Assembly: GCA_017433725.1 (NCBI GenBank)
Contig: JAFRGQ010000098.1
Coordinates: 186,001 to 250,000, forward strand
Reading direction: 5' to 3'
Length of the DNA: 64,000 bases
From: Lachnospiraceae bacterium
Lineage (GTDB): Bacteria > Bacillota > Clostridia > Lachnospirales > Lachnospiraceae
Shown here: piece after piece, positions 25,802 through 34,940 of the stretch
Layout of the letters: each line of letters begins with the position of its first letter
Position numbering within the stretch: position 1 is the stretch's first letter
Notes under the pieces: generated by a model
What the model saw: the letters and a program-made list of their open reading frames with translations, nothing else
What the model was told of the DNA's origin: nothing
Database searches by the model: none
Program-made: the position numbers and the translations under genes

Positions 25802-27112
25802 ATGGCGAAAAAGAACAGAGTTCTCATAGTCGGCGGCGGTGCCTCCGGACTCTTCGCGGCAATCACGGCCGCCGAACATGGCGCGGAGGTTGTCGTTCTC
25901 GAGAAAGAAAAGAAGGCCGGGAGAAAGATCCTTAAGACCGGGAACGGCAGATGTAATTTTACAAACACAGGGGATCCCTCTCACAGCTACCACGGAACAG
26001 AACGTGAATTTGCCAGGCATGTCCTGGCTTTGTTTACACCTCAGGATACCATCGCGAAATTTACTGCTATGGGTATCTATACGACCAACAAAAGCGGTTG
26101 GATTTATCCGCACTCGGAGACAGCGGAGTCTGTCCTGACTTCGCTCCTTTGGCGGCTTGAGGAACTTCATGTAAAGGTCAAATGCAATGAAACCGTGACC
26201 GGAATAGATAAGAAAAATGATGTATTCACCGTATTTACGGAGAGCTGGCACTATGAGGCGGATAAAGTCATTCTTGCCTGCGGCAGTGCTGCTTCCCTTA
26301 CAGATAAGCAGCTGCCGTACAATGGATATGATCTGATAAAGAGGGCAGGGCATACATGCATATCCCCGCTTCCGGCACTTGTTCCGCTTAAAGTCAAAAA
26401 CGGCAACATGTATAAGTGGGGCGGGGTGCGGACGAACGTATCGGTGAGTCTATATGCGGAGGACATTTTTATTGCAAAATCCTCGGGTCAGATTCAGCTC
26501 ACAGATTTCGGTATCTCTGGCATACCGGTATTTGCCATAAGCGGTCAGGCTCTGAGGCTGCTGGAAGGCGGTCTCAAAGTATTTGTTCGAGTCGACTTTT
26601 TTCCGGAGCTTTCGGACAACGCACTCTTTGCTCTCCTTAAGACCAGGAGAGAGCAGCATCCGGACCGCAGCACGCCGAATCTTCTGACAGGCCTGCTTCC
26701 CGAAAGGTTGATTCATGCGGTGAATGCAGAGGCTGCGGAAAAGAACAGACTGCATGAAAGAAATGCGAATGGCAGACGCAAGAACTCCAACATCCCGGAA
26801 CGTAAAACATCATGCACAGGGGCAAAAGAACAGGATCTTTCCGGATGCGATGAGATTCGAATTCTTGCTGAAACCATCAAAGCGTTCGATGTGGTCGTTA
26901 CCGGTAGTCAGGGGTTTGCTTATGCTCAATCCGTTTCAGGAGGAATTCCGACCCGGGAAGTTAACGCTGAAACTTGTGAGTCAAAAAAAGTACAAGGGCT
27001 TTATCTGACCGGGGAGATACTGGATATCGACGGTGAGTGCGGTGGCTGGAACCTTCAATTTGCCTGGTCTACCGGATACCTTGCGGGAAAAAATGCAGCG
27101 GAGGCATTATGA
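25802..27112 (+). CDS. NAD(P)/FAD-dependent oxidoreductase (HI0933/BaiN-like)
   Basis: Flavoprotein with an N-terminal dinucleotide motif VGGGASGLFAAITAAEHG and the family block AGRKILKTGNGRCNFTN. The C-terminal GGIPTREVNAETCESK and LYLTGEILDIDGECGGWNLQ motifs complete the HI0933 fold. A poorly conserved hydrophilic insertion at about 315-350 makes it 437 aa, slightly longer than usual. ATG at 25802 with AAGGAG overlapping the previous stop. Its stop overlaps the next start (ATGA), so it is translationally coupled to another FAD protein. The physiological substrate is unknown; BaiN-type bile-acid activity is possible but unsupported here. Confidence 0.85.
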   Translation: MAKKNRVLIVGGGASGLFAAITAAEHGAEVVVLEKEKKAGRKILKTGNGRCNFTNTGDPSHSYHGTEREFARHVLALFTPQDTIAKFTAMGIYTTNKSGWIYPHSETAESVLTSLLWRLEELHVKVKCNETVTGIDKKNDVFTVFTESWHYEADKVILACGSAASLTDKQLPYNGYDLIKRAGHTCISPLPALVPLKVKNGNMYKWGGVRTNVSVSLYAEDIFIAKSSGQIQLTDFGISGIPVFAISGQALRLLEGGLKVFVRVDFFPELSDNALFALLKTRREQHPDRSTPNLLTGLLPERLIHAVNAEAAEKNRLHERNANGRRKNSNIPERKTSCTGAKEQDLSGCDEIRILAETIKAFDVVVTGSQGFAYAQSVSGGIPTREVNAETCESKKVQGLYLTGEILDIDGECGGWNLQFAWSTGYLAGKNAAEAL

Positions 27113-28719
27113 TCAGAATTACAGATTTAAAACTTCCGGTCTCAGCGGGCAGGAAAGAGCTGATAAGTAAAGCAGCCAGAGAGCTGAAAGTCGGGGAGTC
27201 TGATATTCTTTCGCTCAGGATTCACAGACGGTCGCTGGACGCGAGAAAAAAACCGGATCTTTTCTATATATATACAGTTGATGTAAACATCGGGAAAAAG
27301 TCTCTAAAAAAGGCCGGAAGTAAACATAATAAATTTATGTCAACTCCGAGCGAAATCTATATCGTTCCACCTTCCGGAAGTGACGTGATGAGCGAGCGTC
27401 CGGTCATCATAGGGTGCGGTCCTGCCGGTCTCTTCGCAGCATATCTTCTATCGCAGCAGGGATACAGACCGCTTATTCTTGAGCGCGGCGGGGACGTGAA
27501 TGAGCGCACTCTGAAGGTCAACCGTTTCTGGAAAGAGAATTCACTGGACCCGGATACAAATGTCCAGTTCGGAGAGGGAGGCGCCGGCACATTTTCCGAC
27601 GGCAAACTCAATACCTCCGTGAAAGATCCCTGTTTCCGGGCAAAGTTCGTCCGCGAAACATTTGCAAAGCATGGTGCGGAGGAATCGATTCTTTATGAAC
27701 AGAAGCCTCATGTAGGCACCGATGTTCTTGTGGATATTCTCGAAAGTATGCGGAAAGAGATAGAAAGCCTGGGAGGAGAGTATCGTTTTCACGCGAAAGT
27801 CACGGATATAGCGTACTCGGGCGGAAAGATCCGCAGCGTCACGGTGAACGACAGAGAAAAGATTCCCTGCGAAGTATGTATATTTGCACCTGGACACTCG
27901 GCGAGAGATACCTTTGAGATGCTCTCCGGCAAAGAGCTTATCATGCAGCCGAAGGCATTTGCCTTTGGCGTCCGGATCGAACATCCGCAGAGCATGATAG
28001 ATATGTCCCAGTACGGAAGGCTGTCCGGAAAGGTGCTGGGTCCGGCAGCTTACAAGCTGACGGGCAAAGCCTCCGACGGAAGAGGAGTGTATTCGTTCTG
28101 TATGTGTCCGGGAGGATATGTTGTGAACGCATCCTCCGAGGAGGGGAGGCTTGCCGTGAACGGTATGAGCTATTCCGGAAGGGATTCCGCGAACGCCAAC
28201 AGTGCGCTCATCGTCACCGTATCCCCCGAAGATTATGTCGGCTATGCGCCGCCGGGCACGAAAGAAGCACTGACCGGTATAGAATTTCAGAGAAATCTTG
28301 AGAGAACGGCTTTCGAGAAAGGCAGTGGCAGAATTCCCCAGCAGCTCTACGGAGATTTCATGACAGGAACGATAAGCTCGTCATACGGAGAATTTGCCTC
28401 CTGCACGAAGGGAGAGACCTCCTTTGCGGATCTGAATGAGATCCTTCCGGAATTTGCATGCCGCGATATCGGTGAAGGAATCCGTTCATTCGGCAGAAAA
28501 ATCCGCGGATTTGACCGTGCAGACGCTATTTTGAGCGGCGTCGAGAGCCGGTCTTCCTCACCTGTGCGTATAGTCAGGGATGAGAACTGTGTCTCCTCCA
28601 TAGACGGATTTTATCCGTGCGGTGAAGGGGCGGGTTACGCGGGAGGTATCGTATCTGCTGCCATGGACGGTCTGCGCTGCGCTGAGGCAATTATTAAAAG
28701 ATACCGAAAACTCGGATGA
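27109..28719 (+). CDS. FAD-dependent dehydrogenase, COG2509-like
   Basis: Uncharacterised conserved flavoprotein. It has an N-terminal alpha/beta segment (~1-90), then the FAD motif VIIGCGPAGLFAAYLLSQQG and the EGGAGTFSDGKLNT block typical of COG2509, and a C-terminal FYPCGEGAGYAGGIVSAA. 536 aa. The ATG at 27109 overlaps the previous stop by four bases and has GGAGG 4 nt upstream. An in-frame start 72 nt earlier lies inside the preceding gene and is unlikely. Substrate unknown. Confidence 0.85.
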   Translation: MIRITDLKLPVSAGRKELISKAARELKVGESDILSLRIHRRSLDARKKPDLFYIYTVDVNIGKKSLKKAGSKHNKFMSTPSEIYIVPPSGSDVMSERPVIIGCGPAGLFAAYLLSQQGYRPLILERGGDVNERTLKVNRFWKENSLDPDTNVQFGEGGAGTFSDGKLNTSVKDPCFRAKFVRETFAKHGAEESILYEQKPHVGTDVLVDILESMRKEIESLGGEYRFHAKVTDIAYSGGKIRSVTVNDREKIPCEVCIFAPGHSARDTFEMLSGKELIMQPKAFAFGVRIEHPQSMIDMSQYGRLSGKVLGPAAYKLTGKASDGRGVYSFCMCPGGYVVNASSEEGRLAVNGMSYSGRDSANANSALIVTVSPEDYVGYAPPGTKEALTGIEFQRNLERTAFEKGSGRIPQQLYGDFMTGTISSSYGEFASCTKGETSFADLNEILPEFACRDIGEGIRSFGRKIRGFDRADAILSGVESRSSSPVRIVRDENCVSSIDGFYPCGEGAGYAGGIVSAAMDGLRCAEAIIKRYRKLG

Positions 28720-28723
28720 AACG

Positions 28724-28752
28724 TGTACACAGACATTTTTTTATGCTAAAAT
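28724..28752 (+). promoter_or_regulatory. promoter for radC-mre operon
   Basis: TGTACA (28724-28729), 17-bp spacer, TAAAAT (28747-28752) with an extended TGC just before it. About 50 nt ahead of radC. Confidence 0.55.
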
Positions 28753-28803
28753 GCATATGCCTGTTTTTCAACTGTTCGTGGCTGGCGGAAGAAAGCAGGT
28801 CAT

Positions 28804-29508
28804 ATGAAAGATTTACTGAAAGAAAAAAATGCCGATTTTAACAGACCGTACGAGAGATGTCTCATGTACGGTCCGGCATCTCTCACGGATGCGGAGCTTC
28901 TGGCGGTCGTTATCCGGTCAGGAACAGCGGGACTGACCGCTATTGATCTGGCAGAGCAGATCCTGCACCTGTCCAGAACGGATAACGGCCTGCTTTCGCT
29001 GCTTCACCTTTCCATTCACGAGCTCATGGAAGTTCCAGGAATCGGACAGGTGAAGGCTATTCAGCTGAAATGCGTGGGAGAATTGTCGAAAAGAATCGCC
29101 ACTTACAGTGCAAGACAGGAGCTTTCATTTTCCGAGCCGTGTTCCATTGCGAATTACTACATGGAACAGCTGAGGCATGAGGAAAAAGAAAGTCTGTTTT
29201 GCATGATGTTAGATACAAAGAACAATATGATAGGAGATGAACGCATATCGACCGGGACCGTCAACTACGCGGTATTATCGACGCGGGAACTTTTTCTTAC
29301 GGCACTCCGGTATCGGGCTGTTTCCATCATTCTCGTTCATAATCATCCGAGCGGTGATCCGATGCCGAGCGAGGAAGACATATTACTCACTGAGCGCGTC
29401 AGGAAGGCAGGGAACCTTCTTAATATAGTTCTTCTGGATCACATTGTAATCGGAGACAGGTGCTATGTCAGTTTCAGAGAGAGCGGGATCCTGACAATGG
29501 GGGAGTAA
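28804..29508 (+). CDS. radC: RadC/JAB-domain protein
   Basis: JAMM metalloprotein-fold protein; despite the name, a DNA-repair role is doubtful in the family. N-terminal helix-hairpin-helix part (~1-95, with VPGIGQVKAIQLKC) and C-terminal JAB domain with the metal motif HNHPSGDPMPSEED. 234 aa, normal. CAGGT precedes the ATG. The mreB start follows its stop directly, the usual radC-mre order in Firmicutes. Confidence 0.93.
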   Translation: MKDLLKEKNADFNRPYERCLMYGPASLTDAELLAVVIRSGTAGLTAIDLAEQILHLSRTDNGLLSLLHLSIHELMEVPGIGQVKAIQLKCVGELSKRIATYSARQELSFSEPCSIANYYMEQLRHEEKESLFCMMLDTKNNMIGDERISTGTVNYAVLSTRELFLTALRYRAVSIILVHNHPSGDPMPSEEDILLTERVRKAGNLLNIVLLDHIVIGDRCYVSFRESGILTMGE

Positions 29509-30522
29509 ATGATAATTCATAATGCGTTCGGCGTTGACCTTGGCACCAGCGCTGTTAAAGTCTACTGCCATCACACCGGACAGACTATTGCTGAAAAAAA
29601 TATGATTGCCATCCGAAACGGCAGACAGGTGCTTGCTGTCGGTGACGATGCATTTGAAATGTATGAGAAAGCACCTGACAACATTCAGGTTTCGAGACCT
29701 GTCATGAACGGCAGGATCGCGGATGTGGCTCAGGTCGAATACGTACTGCATACAATGATAGGGCGGGCGGACAGAAGCGCAGGATATGCTCCGATGATAT
29801 TCTTCTCCGCTCCAGTAAATATGTCTGAAATTGAAAAGAGAGCCTACTATTCCATCAGTCATGCCGGATACTTCAGGAGTCCGCGCGTCTATCTGGTCGA
29901 CCGTCCCGTCTGTGACGCGATCTCGCTCGGTATCAATATACCGCAGACAAGAGGCTCCATGATCGTCAATATCGGCGGTCAGAATACGGATATCTCCGTG
30001 ATAGCCAACGAGCAGGTCATTATCAGCACGGATATCTCCATAGGCGGACAACACCTGAACGAAGCGATCTGTAACGAGATCAGAAGGCAGGAGAACCTCA
30101 TCGTAGGAAGAAGGACGGCGAGAAGGCTCAAAGCTGTCCTGGCAACACTCGGAGAGGATATACGTGAAACGCGCCAGGTCACGGGTATGAACACACTCTC
30201 CGGTCTGCCTAGGCAGGGAACGGTCAGTTCCGAGCTCGTATCCTTCGCGGTCGAAGGTCAGATTTCGCAGCTGGCTACCGAGATCCGCACATTCCTTGAA
30301 CGGACACCGCCTCAGATCCGCGAATCCGTCGCGGAGGAAGGCATCTATCTGACCGGGGGAACTACACGTATTCCGTCGATCGACAAGTACTTAAAGCGTG
30401 TTATCGGGTGTCCCGTGAATCTGTCAGGATATTACGAGATGTGTACAATACGCGGCCTCGCCGAACTGATCCGAAATAAAGAGCTCCAGAAGTGGGCCTA
30501 TACGATAGGTAAGAAGAAATGA
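29509..30522 (+). CDS. mreB: MreB-family actin homologue with altered nucleotide site
   Basis: Cytoskeletal actin-fold protein that organises the elongation machinery with MreC, MreD, PBP2 and RodA. Phosphate-1 loop DLGTSAVKVY (10-19) is recognisable, and the C-terminal LTGGTTRIP motif is intact. The central active-site blocks differ: the usual IEEP reads VDRP (130-133), and DIGGGTT reads NIGGQNT (154-160), so the conserved Asp and Glu are lost. 337 aa. Position inside radC-mreBCD supports the assignment. It starts directly after the radC stop. Hydrolysis may be slow or absent. Confidence 0.88.
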   Translation: MIIHNAFGVDLGTSAVKVYCHHTGQTIAEKNMIAIRNGRQVLAVGDDAFEMYEKAPDNIQVSRPVMNGRIADVAQVEYVLHTMIGRADRSAGYAPMIFFSAPVNMSEIEKRAYYSISHAGYFRSPRVYLVDRPVCDAISLGINIPQTRGSMIVNIGGQNTDISVIANEQVIISTDISIGGQHLNEAICNEIRRQENLIVGRRTARRLKAVLATLGEDIRETRQVTGMNTLSGLPRQGTVSSELVSFAVEGQISQLATEIRTFLERTPPQIRESVAEEGIYLTGGTTRIPSIDKYLKRVIGCPVNLSGYYEMCTIRGLAELIRNKELQKWAYTIGKKK

Positions 30523-31379
30523 AAAAGAAACGATTCTCGATAAAAATAAAGAGCAGACATCTTCTCGCAGGTCTGTCGATTCTGTGTTTTCTGATGATTC
30601 TGGGAACACTTACCTCTGCGGCGGTACCTTCACCGATCAGGAATGTTGCCGGTGCTATCGTGACGCCTTTTCAGAACGGTGTGAACCGCGTTGGGACCGT
30701 TATGAACGGATGGGCCTCCGGCTTTAAAAATGTTCAGAAACTGAGCCGCGAAAACGAAGAACTGCAGAGTAAAATAGATGATCTCACAGAGGAGAATAAT
30801 CGTCTGATCCAGAGCAGCGAGGAACTGAAACGGCTTGAAGATCTGTATAAGCTCGATCAGGAGTATCCGGAGTATACAAAAGTCGCCGCTTCGGTCATAG
30901 CAAAGGATCCCGGAAACTGGTACAGTACCTTTATCATAAATAAGGGAAACGCAGATGGGCTTAAAGTCAACATGAATGTCATTTCGGGCGGCGGACTCGT
31001 CGGTATCATAACGGAAACAGGGGAGCATTGGGCTAAAGTACGCTCCATCATAGACGACGAAAATAACATCAGCGCCATGATCGCAACCACATCCGATACA
31101 TGTATTGTGTCCGGAAATCTTGCCTCCATGTCGAACGGCCGCATTGATTTCTCAGAACTCCGTGACCGTGGCAATGTTGTCGAGGAGGGTACCAGCATTG
31201 TGACTTCCAGTATCAGTACACAGTATCTTACAGGCATCCTGATCGGATATGTAGCTGAAGTCGCAGAGGATTCGAACCATCTGACGAAATACGGCACGAT
31301 TATACCGGCGGCTGATTTCAAGAATATCCGCGAGGTCCTGGTCATTCAGGAACTGAAACAGACAAAGGAGAATTCTTAA
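30519..31379 (+). CDS. mreC: rod shape-determining protein MreC
   Basis: Bitopic membrane protein of the elongasome: cytosolic basic N-terminus, one membrane helix (~14-32), coiled coil (~60-110, rich in E/L such as ENEELQSKIDDLTEENNRL), and an extracellular two-barrel beta domain with KDPGNWYSTFIINKG and DAFVSGGGLVGII-type blocks (here MNVISGGGLVGII). 286 aa. Start ATGA overlaps the mreB stop. Its partner mreD follows with no gap. Confidence 0.93.
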   Translation: MKKKRFSIKIKSRHLLAGLSILCFLMILGTLTSAAVPSPIRNVAGAIVTPFQNGVNRVGTVMNGWASGFKNVQKLSRENEELQSKIDDLTEENNRLIQSSEELKRLEDLYKLDQEYPEYTKVAASVIAKDPGNWYSTFIINKGNADGLKVNMNVISGGGLVGIITETGEHWAKVRSIIDDENNISAMIATTSDTCIVSGNLASMSNGRIDFSELRDRGNVVEEGTSIVTSSISTQYLTGILIGYVAEVAEDSNHLTKYGTIIPAADFKNIREVLVIQELKQTKENS

Positions 31380-31907
31380 TTGAAGAGAAAAGGGGTTATT
31401 CTGATCCTTATATGGATCTGCTTCATTCTTCAAACAACTGTCTTTAAGTTGCAGACTTTTACGAACGTATCGCCGAATCTGCTTCTTATGATGACAGTAT
31501 CCGTAGCATTTATGCAGGGAAAAAAGGAGGGGCTGCTTACAGGTTTTGTGAGCGGTCTCCTTATTGACGTCTTTTTCGGAACAATCCTCGGAATTTACAG
31601 CCTTCTATATATGCTGATCGGATTCGCAACGGGAAGTTTTGCCCAGATTTATTTTGACGAGGATGTGACGATTCCGGTGGCACTGGTCACAGCCTCGGAT
31701 TTCATCCTGAACTTCCTGATCTACGTGGTGGGATTTCTGCTTCGAGGAAGGACCGCATTTCCGACCTATCTGACGCAGATCATTCTGCCGGAAATGATAT
31801 TTACTGCAGTAATGACACTGATTTTTTATCGTGTCATCTATAAGATCAATCATGCTCTCAGCGAGAGCGAAAAAGAAGAAAGGCAGTCACTTTGGATAAG
31901 AGATTGA
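31380..31907 (+). CDS. mreD: rod shape-determining protein MreD
   Basis: Small integral membrane elongasome protein with about five hydrophobic helices in 175 aa, including ILIWICFILQTTVF and a glycine-rich turn (GLLTGFVSGLLIDVFFG) typical of MreD. TTG start at 31380 with AAGGAG 9 nt upstream. Its 3' end overlaps the PBP2 start by 16 nt, indicating tight translational coupling. Confidence 0.88.
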   Translation: MKRKGVILILIWICFILQTTVFKLQTFTNVSPNLLLMMTVSVAFMQGKKEGLLTGFVSGLLIDVFFGTILGIYSLLYMLIGFATGSFAQIYFDEDVTIPVALVTASDFILNFLIYVVGFLLRGRTAFPTYLTQIILPEMIFTAVMTLIFYRVIYKINHALSESEKEERQSLWIRD

Positions 31908-34786
31908 AAACACTTATAAAAAGTGCACATATTGAGCGCGCGACTGTACTTGCTCTGATTTTTACGATCATGTCTTTCGTACTGGTCCATCGTCTTTACC
32001 GTCTTCAGATCATCGACGGTGCGACATACAGAGCCAATTTCAGTCTTATGACGACCAAGACCCGTACGCTCAAGGGAACGCGCGGAAATATCTATGACCG
32101 CAACGGGAATGTCCTTGCATACAATGAGCTTTCCTACACTCTGACGATCGAAGATTCCGGTACTTACAATACGAAGCGCGAGAAGGCGCTTGCCCTGAAC
32201 AGTGAAGCCTACAAGATTTCCAATATTTTAAAATCGCACGGAGACTCTCTCAACAACGAGTTCCATGTCATCATAGGTGACGACGGCAAGTACGCCTACG
32301 ACTGTACCGGACGCACGCTTCAGCGTTTCAAGGCTGATGTTTACGGTCACGCTCTCATCGACGAGATGACGCCTGTTGAGGCCAATTCTACAGCGGAGGA
32401 GATGATGGCTTATCTTCAGAGTGAAGAGAAGTTTGCAATCATCCGTACGGATAAGCCTTATACGGAGGAGGAACTTACGGAGGTCGGTCTACCGCTCCGT
32501 TTTACTCCGCAGGACGTTCTGGACATAACATACGTACGTTATCAGCTGTTCACGACCAGTTACAGAAAATATGTACCTGTTACAATCGCTACCAATCTGT
32601 CCGATGAATCTGTTGCGGATCTTATGGAGCGGTCCAGTTCACTGGAAGGTATAGCCATCGTAGATGACACACTGAGAGTATATGACGAGCCGGAGGCATT
32701 TGCATCCATCATCGGATATACCGGACGTGTCTCCTCCGAGGACCTGAGTGAACTCCAGGCACAGAATTCCAAGTATAACAGCTCCTCCATTGTCGGAAAG
32801 TCCGGTATTGAAAAAATCATGGAGACAACGCTGCAGGGCTTTGACGGGCAGGAAACTGTGTATGTAGATAATCTCGGAAAAGTTCTGAAGATCGATGAAG
32901 GCAACACAATCAGACCTAAAGCCGGAAATGACGTCTATCTGACGATGGATAAAGACCTGCAGGTCGCAACATACAAGATGCTGGAGCAGCGTATTGCCGG
33001 TATTCTCGAGAGCGTAATCATTAACCAGAAGGATTTTGACACATCGGAAGTTACCGATACCGCGGATATTCTGATCCCGATTTATGATGTCTATAACGCT
33101 ATTATTTCAAATAACGTACTGGACATTACGAGGTTCGAGTCGACTGACGCTTCTCAGGCCGAACAGTCTCTGGCTGCGGAATTTACTAAGAAGCAGAACG
33201 AGGTATTTGCCCTGCTCGATAACGAGCTGACCGGAGCGACGCCGCTTCCGTACCAGAACCTGACCAAGGAAATGCAGGAATACGAGAGTTATATCGTAAA
33301 TGACCTGCTCATGTCCCAGACAGGAATTCTGAACAGCACTGCGATCGACAAAACAGATGAGACATATCTTGCCTGGACACGAGATGAGACCATTTCTCTC
33401 AGGGAATATCTGACATATGCTGCCAGCAAGAACTGGATCGATATCTCCGTGTTCAACGACGATGACACATATCTGGATTCATCCGAGATTTATGAACGCC
33501 TTTCGGATTACATTAAGGAATATCTGTCGACGGATAATGATTTCAGCAAAAAACTTTACAAGTATCTGCTGAATGACGACCGAATCACGGGTAACCAAAT
33601 CATCCAGGCGTTGTACGACCAGGGCGTATTTGACAAAGAAGACGGAGATTACGGGGCTTTTCAGGACGGATACTACACAGCGTATGAGCTGATCATTTCA
33701 AAAATCAATGATCTTACTCTGAAACCGTCCATGCTGGCGCTCGATCCGTGTTCGGGATCCGCCGTCGTAACAAATGCCAAGACCGGTGAGATCCTCGCAT
33801 GTGTCACATATCCGGGTTATGATAACAACAGGCTGTCCAACTCCATGGATGTCGCTTATTACAATTCGTTGGCACAGGACCAGTCGAGGCCTTTCTACAA
33901 TAAAGCTACGCAGCAGACTACGGCTCCCGGATCTACTTTCAAGCTGGTCACGACGACTGCGGGTCTGGAAGAGGGCGTAATCAATAACGATACGCTTTAC
34001 ACCTGCACTGGTACATTTGACCTGATTGAAACGCCGTTGAACTGCTGGTATAAGTCCGGTCACGGCGTATTGAATATTATCGGCGGTATAGAGAATTCCT
34101 GTAACGTTTTCTTTTCAAATGTAGCTTATGAGCTCGGTATAAACGAAGAAGGCAACTGGTCCGATTCCCTGTCGCTTTCCAAACTTCAGTCATATGCTAA
34201 AATGTATGATATGGATAAGAATTCCGGCATTGAGATTCCGGAGGCCAGCCCCGGAATATCCGACCAGTACGCTGTACCTTCCTCAATCGGACAGGGAACG
34301 CATTCTTTCACGACAACGCAGCTCGCCCGCTATGTCACAACGCTTGCGAACAGCGGAACAAGTTACAGTATTTCACTGCTTGATCAGGTAACGGACTCCG
34401 ACGGTAAGGTGATTCAGGATTACTCACCGTCAATTGAGAGCCATGTTTCAATCAACAATAATACCTGGGATGTCATTCATCAGGGTATGAGGGCGGTTAT
34501 TGAAGGTAAGTATGAGTATACTGACATGCCGATCGCGGTAGCCGGCAAGACCGGAACGGCTCAGGAATCCAAATCAAGACCTTCCCATGCGCTCTTCGTG
34601 AGCTATGCCCCGTACGAAGATCCCGAGATTGCTCTTGCAGTCCGTATCGGTAACGGCTATTCATCTACCAATGCTACGCTGGTAGGAAAGGATATCTATC
34701 AGTATTATTTCCACATTGTAGACGAATCTCAGCTCATCACAGGCAGTGCAAGAACGGACTATGTATCTTCTGCACAGGTCGACTGA
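31892..34786 (+). CDS. mrdA: penicillin-binding protein 2 (class B transpeptidase), long form
   Basis: Elongation-specific peptidoglycan transpeptidase paired with RodA. Short cytosolic N-terminus, one membrane helix (~19-40), dimerisation domain with KGTRGNIYDRNG, then the transpeptidase motifs: SxxK at Ser681 (GSTFK), SxN at Ser736 (SCN) and KTG at Lys886. At 964 aa it is about 300 residues longer than typical PBP2. The extra material, acidic and Asn/Thr-rich, lies between the dimerisation domain and SxxK (roughly 365-640). TTG start at 31892 with AAAGG upstream. Last gene of the mreBCD run; a structured spacer separates it from rodA. Confidence 0.92.
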   Translation: MDKRLKTLIKSAHIERATVLALIFTIMSFVLVHRLYRLQIIDGATYRANFSLMTTKTRTLKGTRGNIYDRNGNVLAYNELSYTLTIEDSGTYNTKREKALALNSEAYKISNILKSHGDSLNNEFHVIIGDDGKYAYDCTGRTLQRFKADVYGHALIDEMTPVEANSTAEEMMAYLQSEEKFAIIRTDKPYTEEELTEVGLPLRFTPQDVLDITYVRYQLFTTSYRKYVPVTIATNLSDESVADLMERSSSLEGIAIVDDTLRVYDEPEAFASIIGYTGRVSSEDLSELQAQNSKYNSSSIVGKSGIEKIMETTLQGFDGQETVYVDNLGKVLKIDEGNTIRPKAGNDVYLTMDKDLQVATYKMLEQRIAGILESVIINQKDFDTSEVTDTADILIPIYDVYNAIISNNVLDITRFESTDASQAEQSLAAEFTKKQNEVFALLDNELTGATPLPYQNLTKEMQEYESYIVNDLLMSQTGILNSTAIDKTDETYLAWTRDETISLREYLTYAASKNWIDISVFNDDDTYLDSSEIYERLSDYIKEYLSTDNDFSKKLYKYLLNDDRITGNQIIQALYDQGVFDKEDGDYGAFQDGYYTAYELIISKINDLTLKPSMLALDPCSGSAVVTNAKTGEILACVTYPGYDNNRLSNSMDVAYYNSLAQDQSRPFYNKATQQTTAPGSTFKLVTTTAGLEEGVINNDTLYTCTGTFDLIETPLNCWYKSGHGVLNIIGGIENSCNVFFSNVAYELGINEEGNWSDSLSLSKLQSYAKMYDMDKNSGIEIPEASPGISDQYAVPSSIGQGTHSFTTTQLARYVTTLANSGTSYSISLLDQVTDSDGKVIQDYSPSIESHVSINNNTWDVIHQGMRAVIEGKYEYTDMPIAVAGKTGTAQESKSRPSHALFVSYAPYEDPEIALAVRIGNGYSSTNATLVGKDIYQYYFHIVDESQLITGSARTDYVSSAQVD

Positions 34787-34875
34787 TATATCTCAGTGTG
34801 ATACGCCCCCCCGCCTATAGGCGGTTGGCAACAAAATAGTCTCAGTGGCGGGTGTGAATCCCCCACTGAGATATA
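34787..34875. repeat. structured spacer with three mutually exclusive arms
   Basis: Starts at the base after the mrdA stop. Arm A TATATCTCAGTG (34787-34798) is perfectly complementary to arm C CACTGAGATATA (34864-34875). Arm B TCTCAGTGG (34840-34848) is perfectly complementary to CCACTGAGA (34863-34871), which overlaps C. Between A and B is the palindrome CCGCCTATAGGCGG (34811-34824). No T-run follows arm C, so it is not a plain terminator. It could be a switchable RNA, a processed spacer or a decayed IS200/IS605-like end; none is shown. Confidence 0.6.
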
Positions 34876-34881
34876 CGATCT

Positions 34882-34897
34882 CGCGATGAAGAATAAT
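34882..34897 (+). repeat. dispersed short repeat, copy 3 (core only)
   Basis: CGCGATGAAGAATAA on the plus strand is identical to the minus strand of copy 1 (13959-13980). It lies between the structured spacer and rodA. Confidence 0.45.
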
Positions 34898-34940
34898 ATG
34901 CACATTTTTTCACTGAAGCAAGGAGTATCATTAAGGTTAT

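Noticed and set aside
34840..34871. Cobalamin riboswitch or tRNA T-arm from the GGTGTGAATCC segment
   Set aside because: Only one short segment matches; the other conserved parts and total length are missing, and the downstream gene is rodA.
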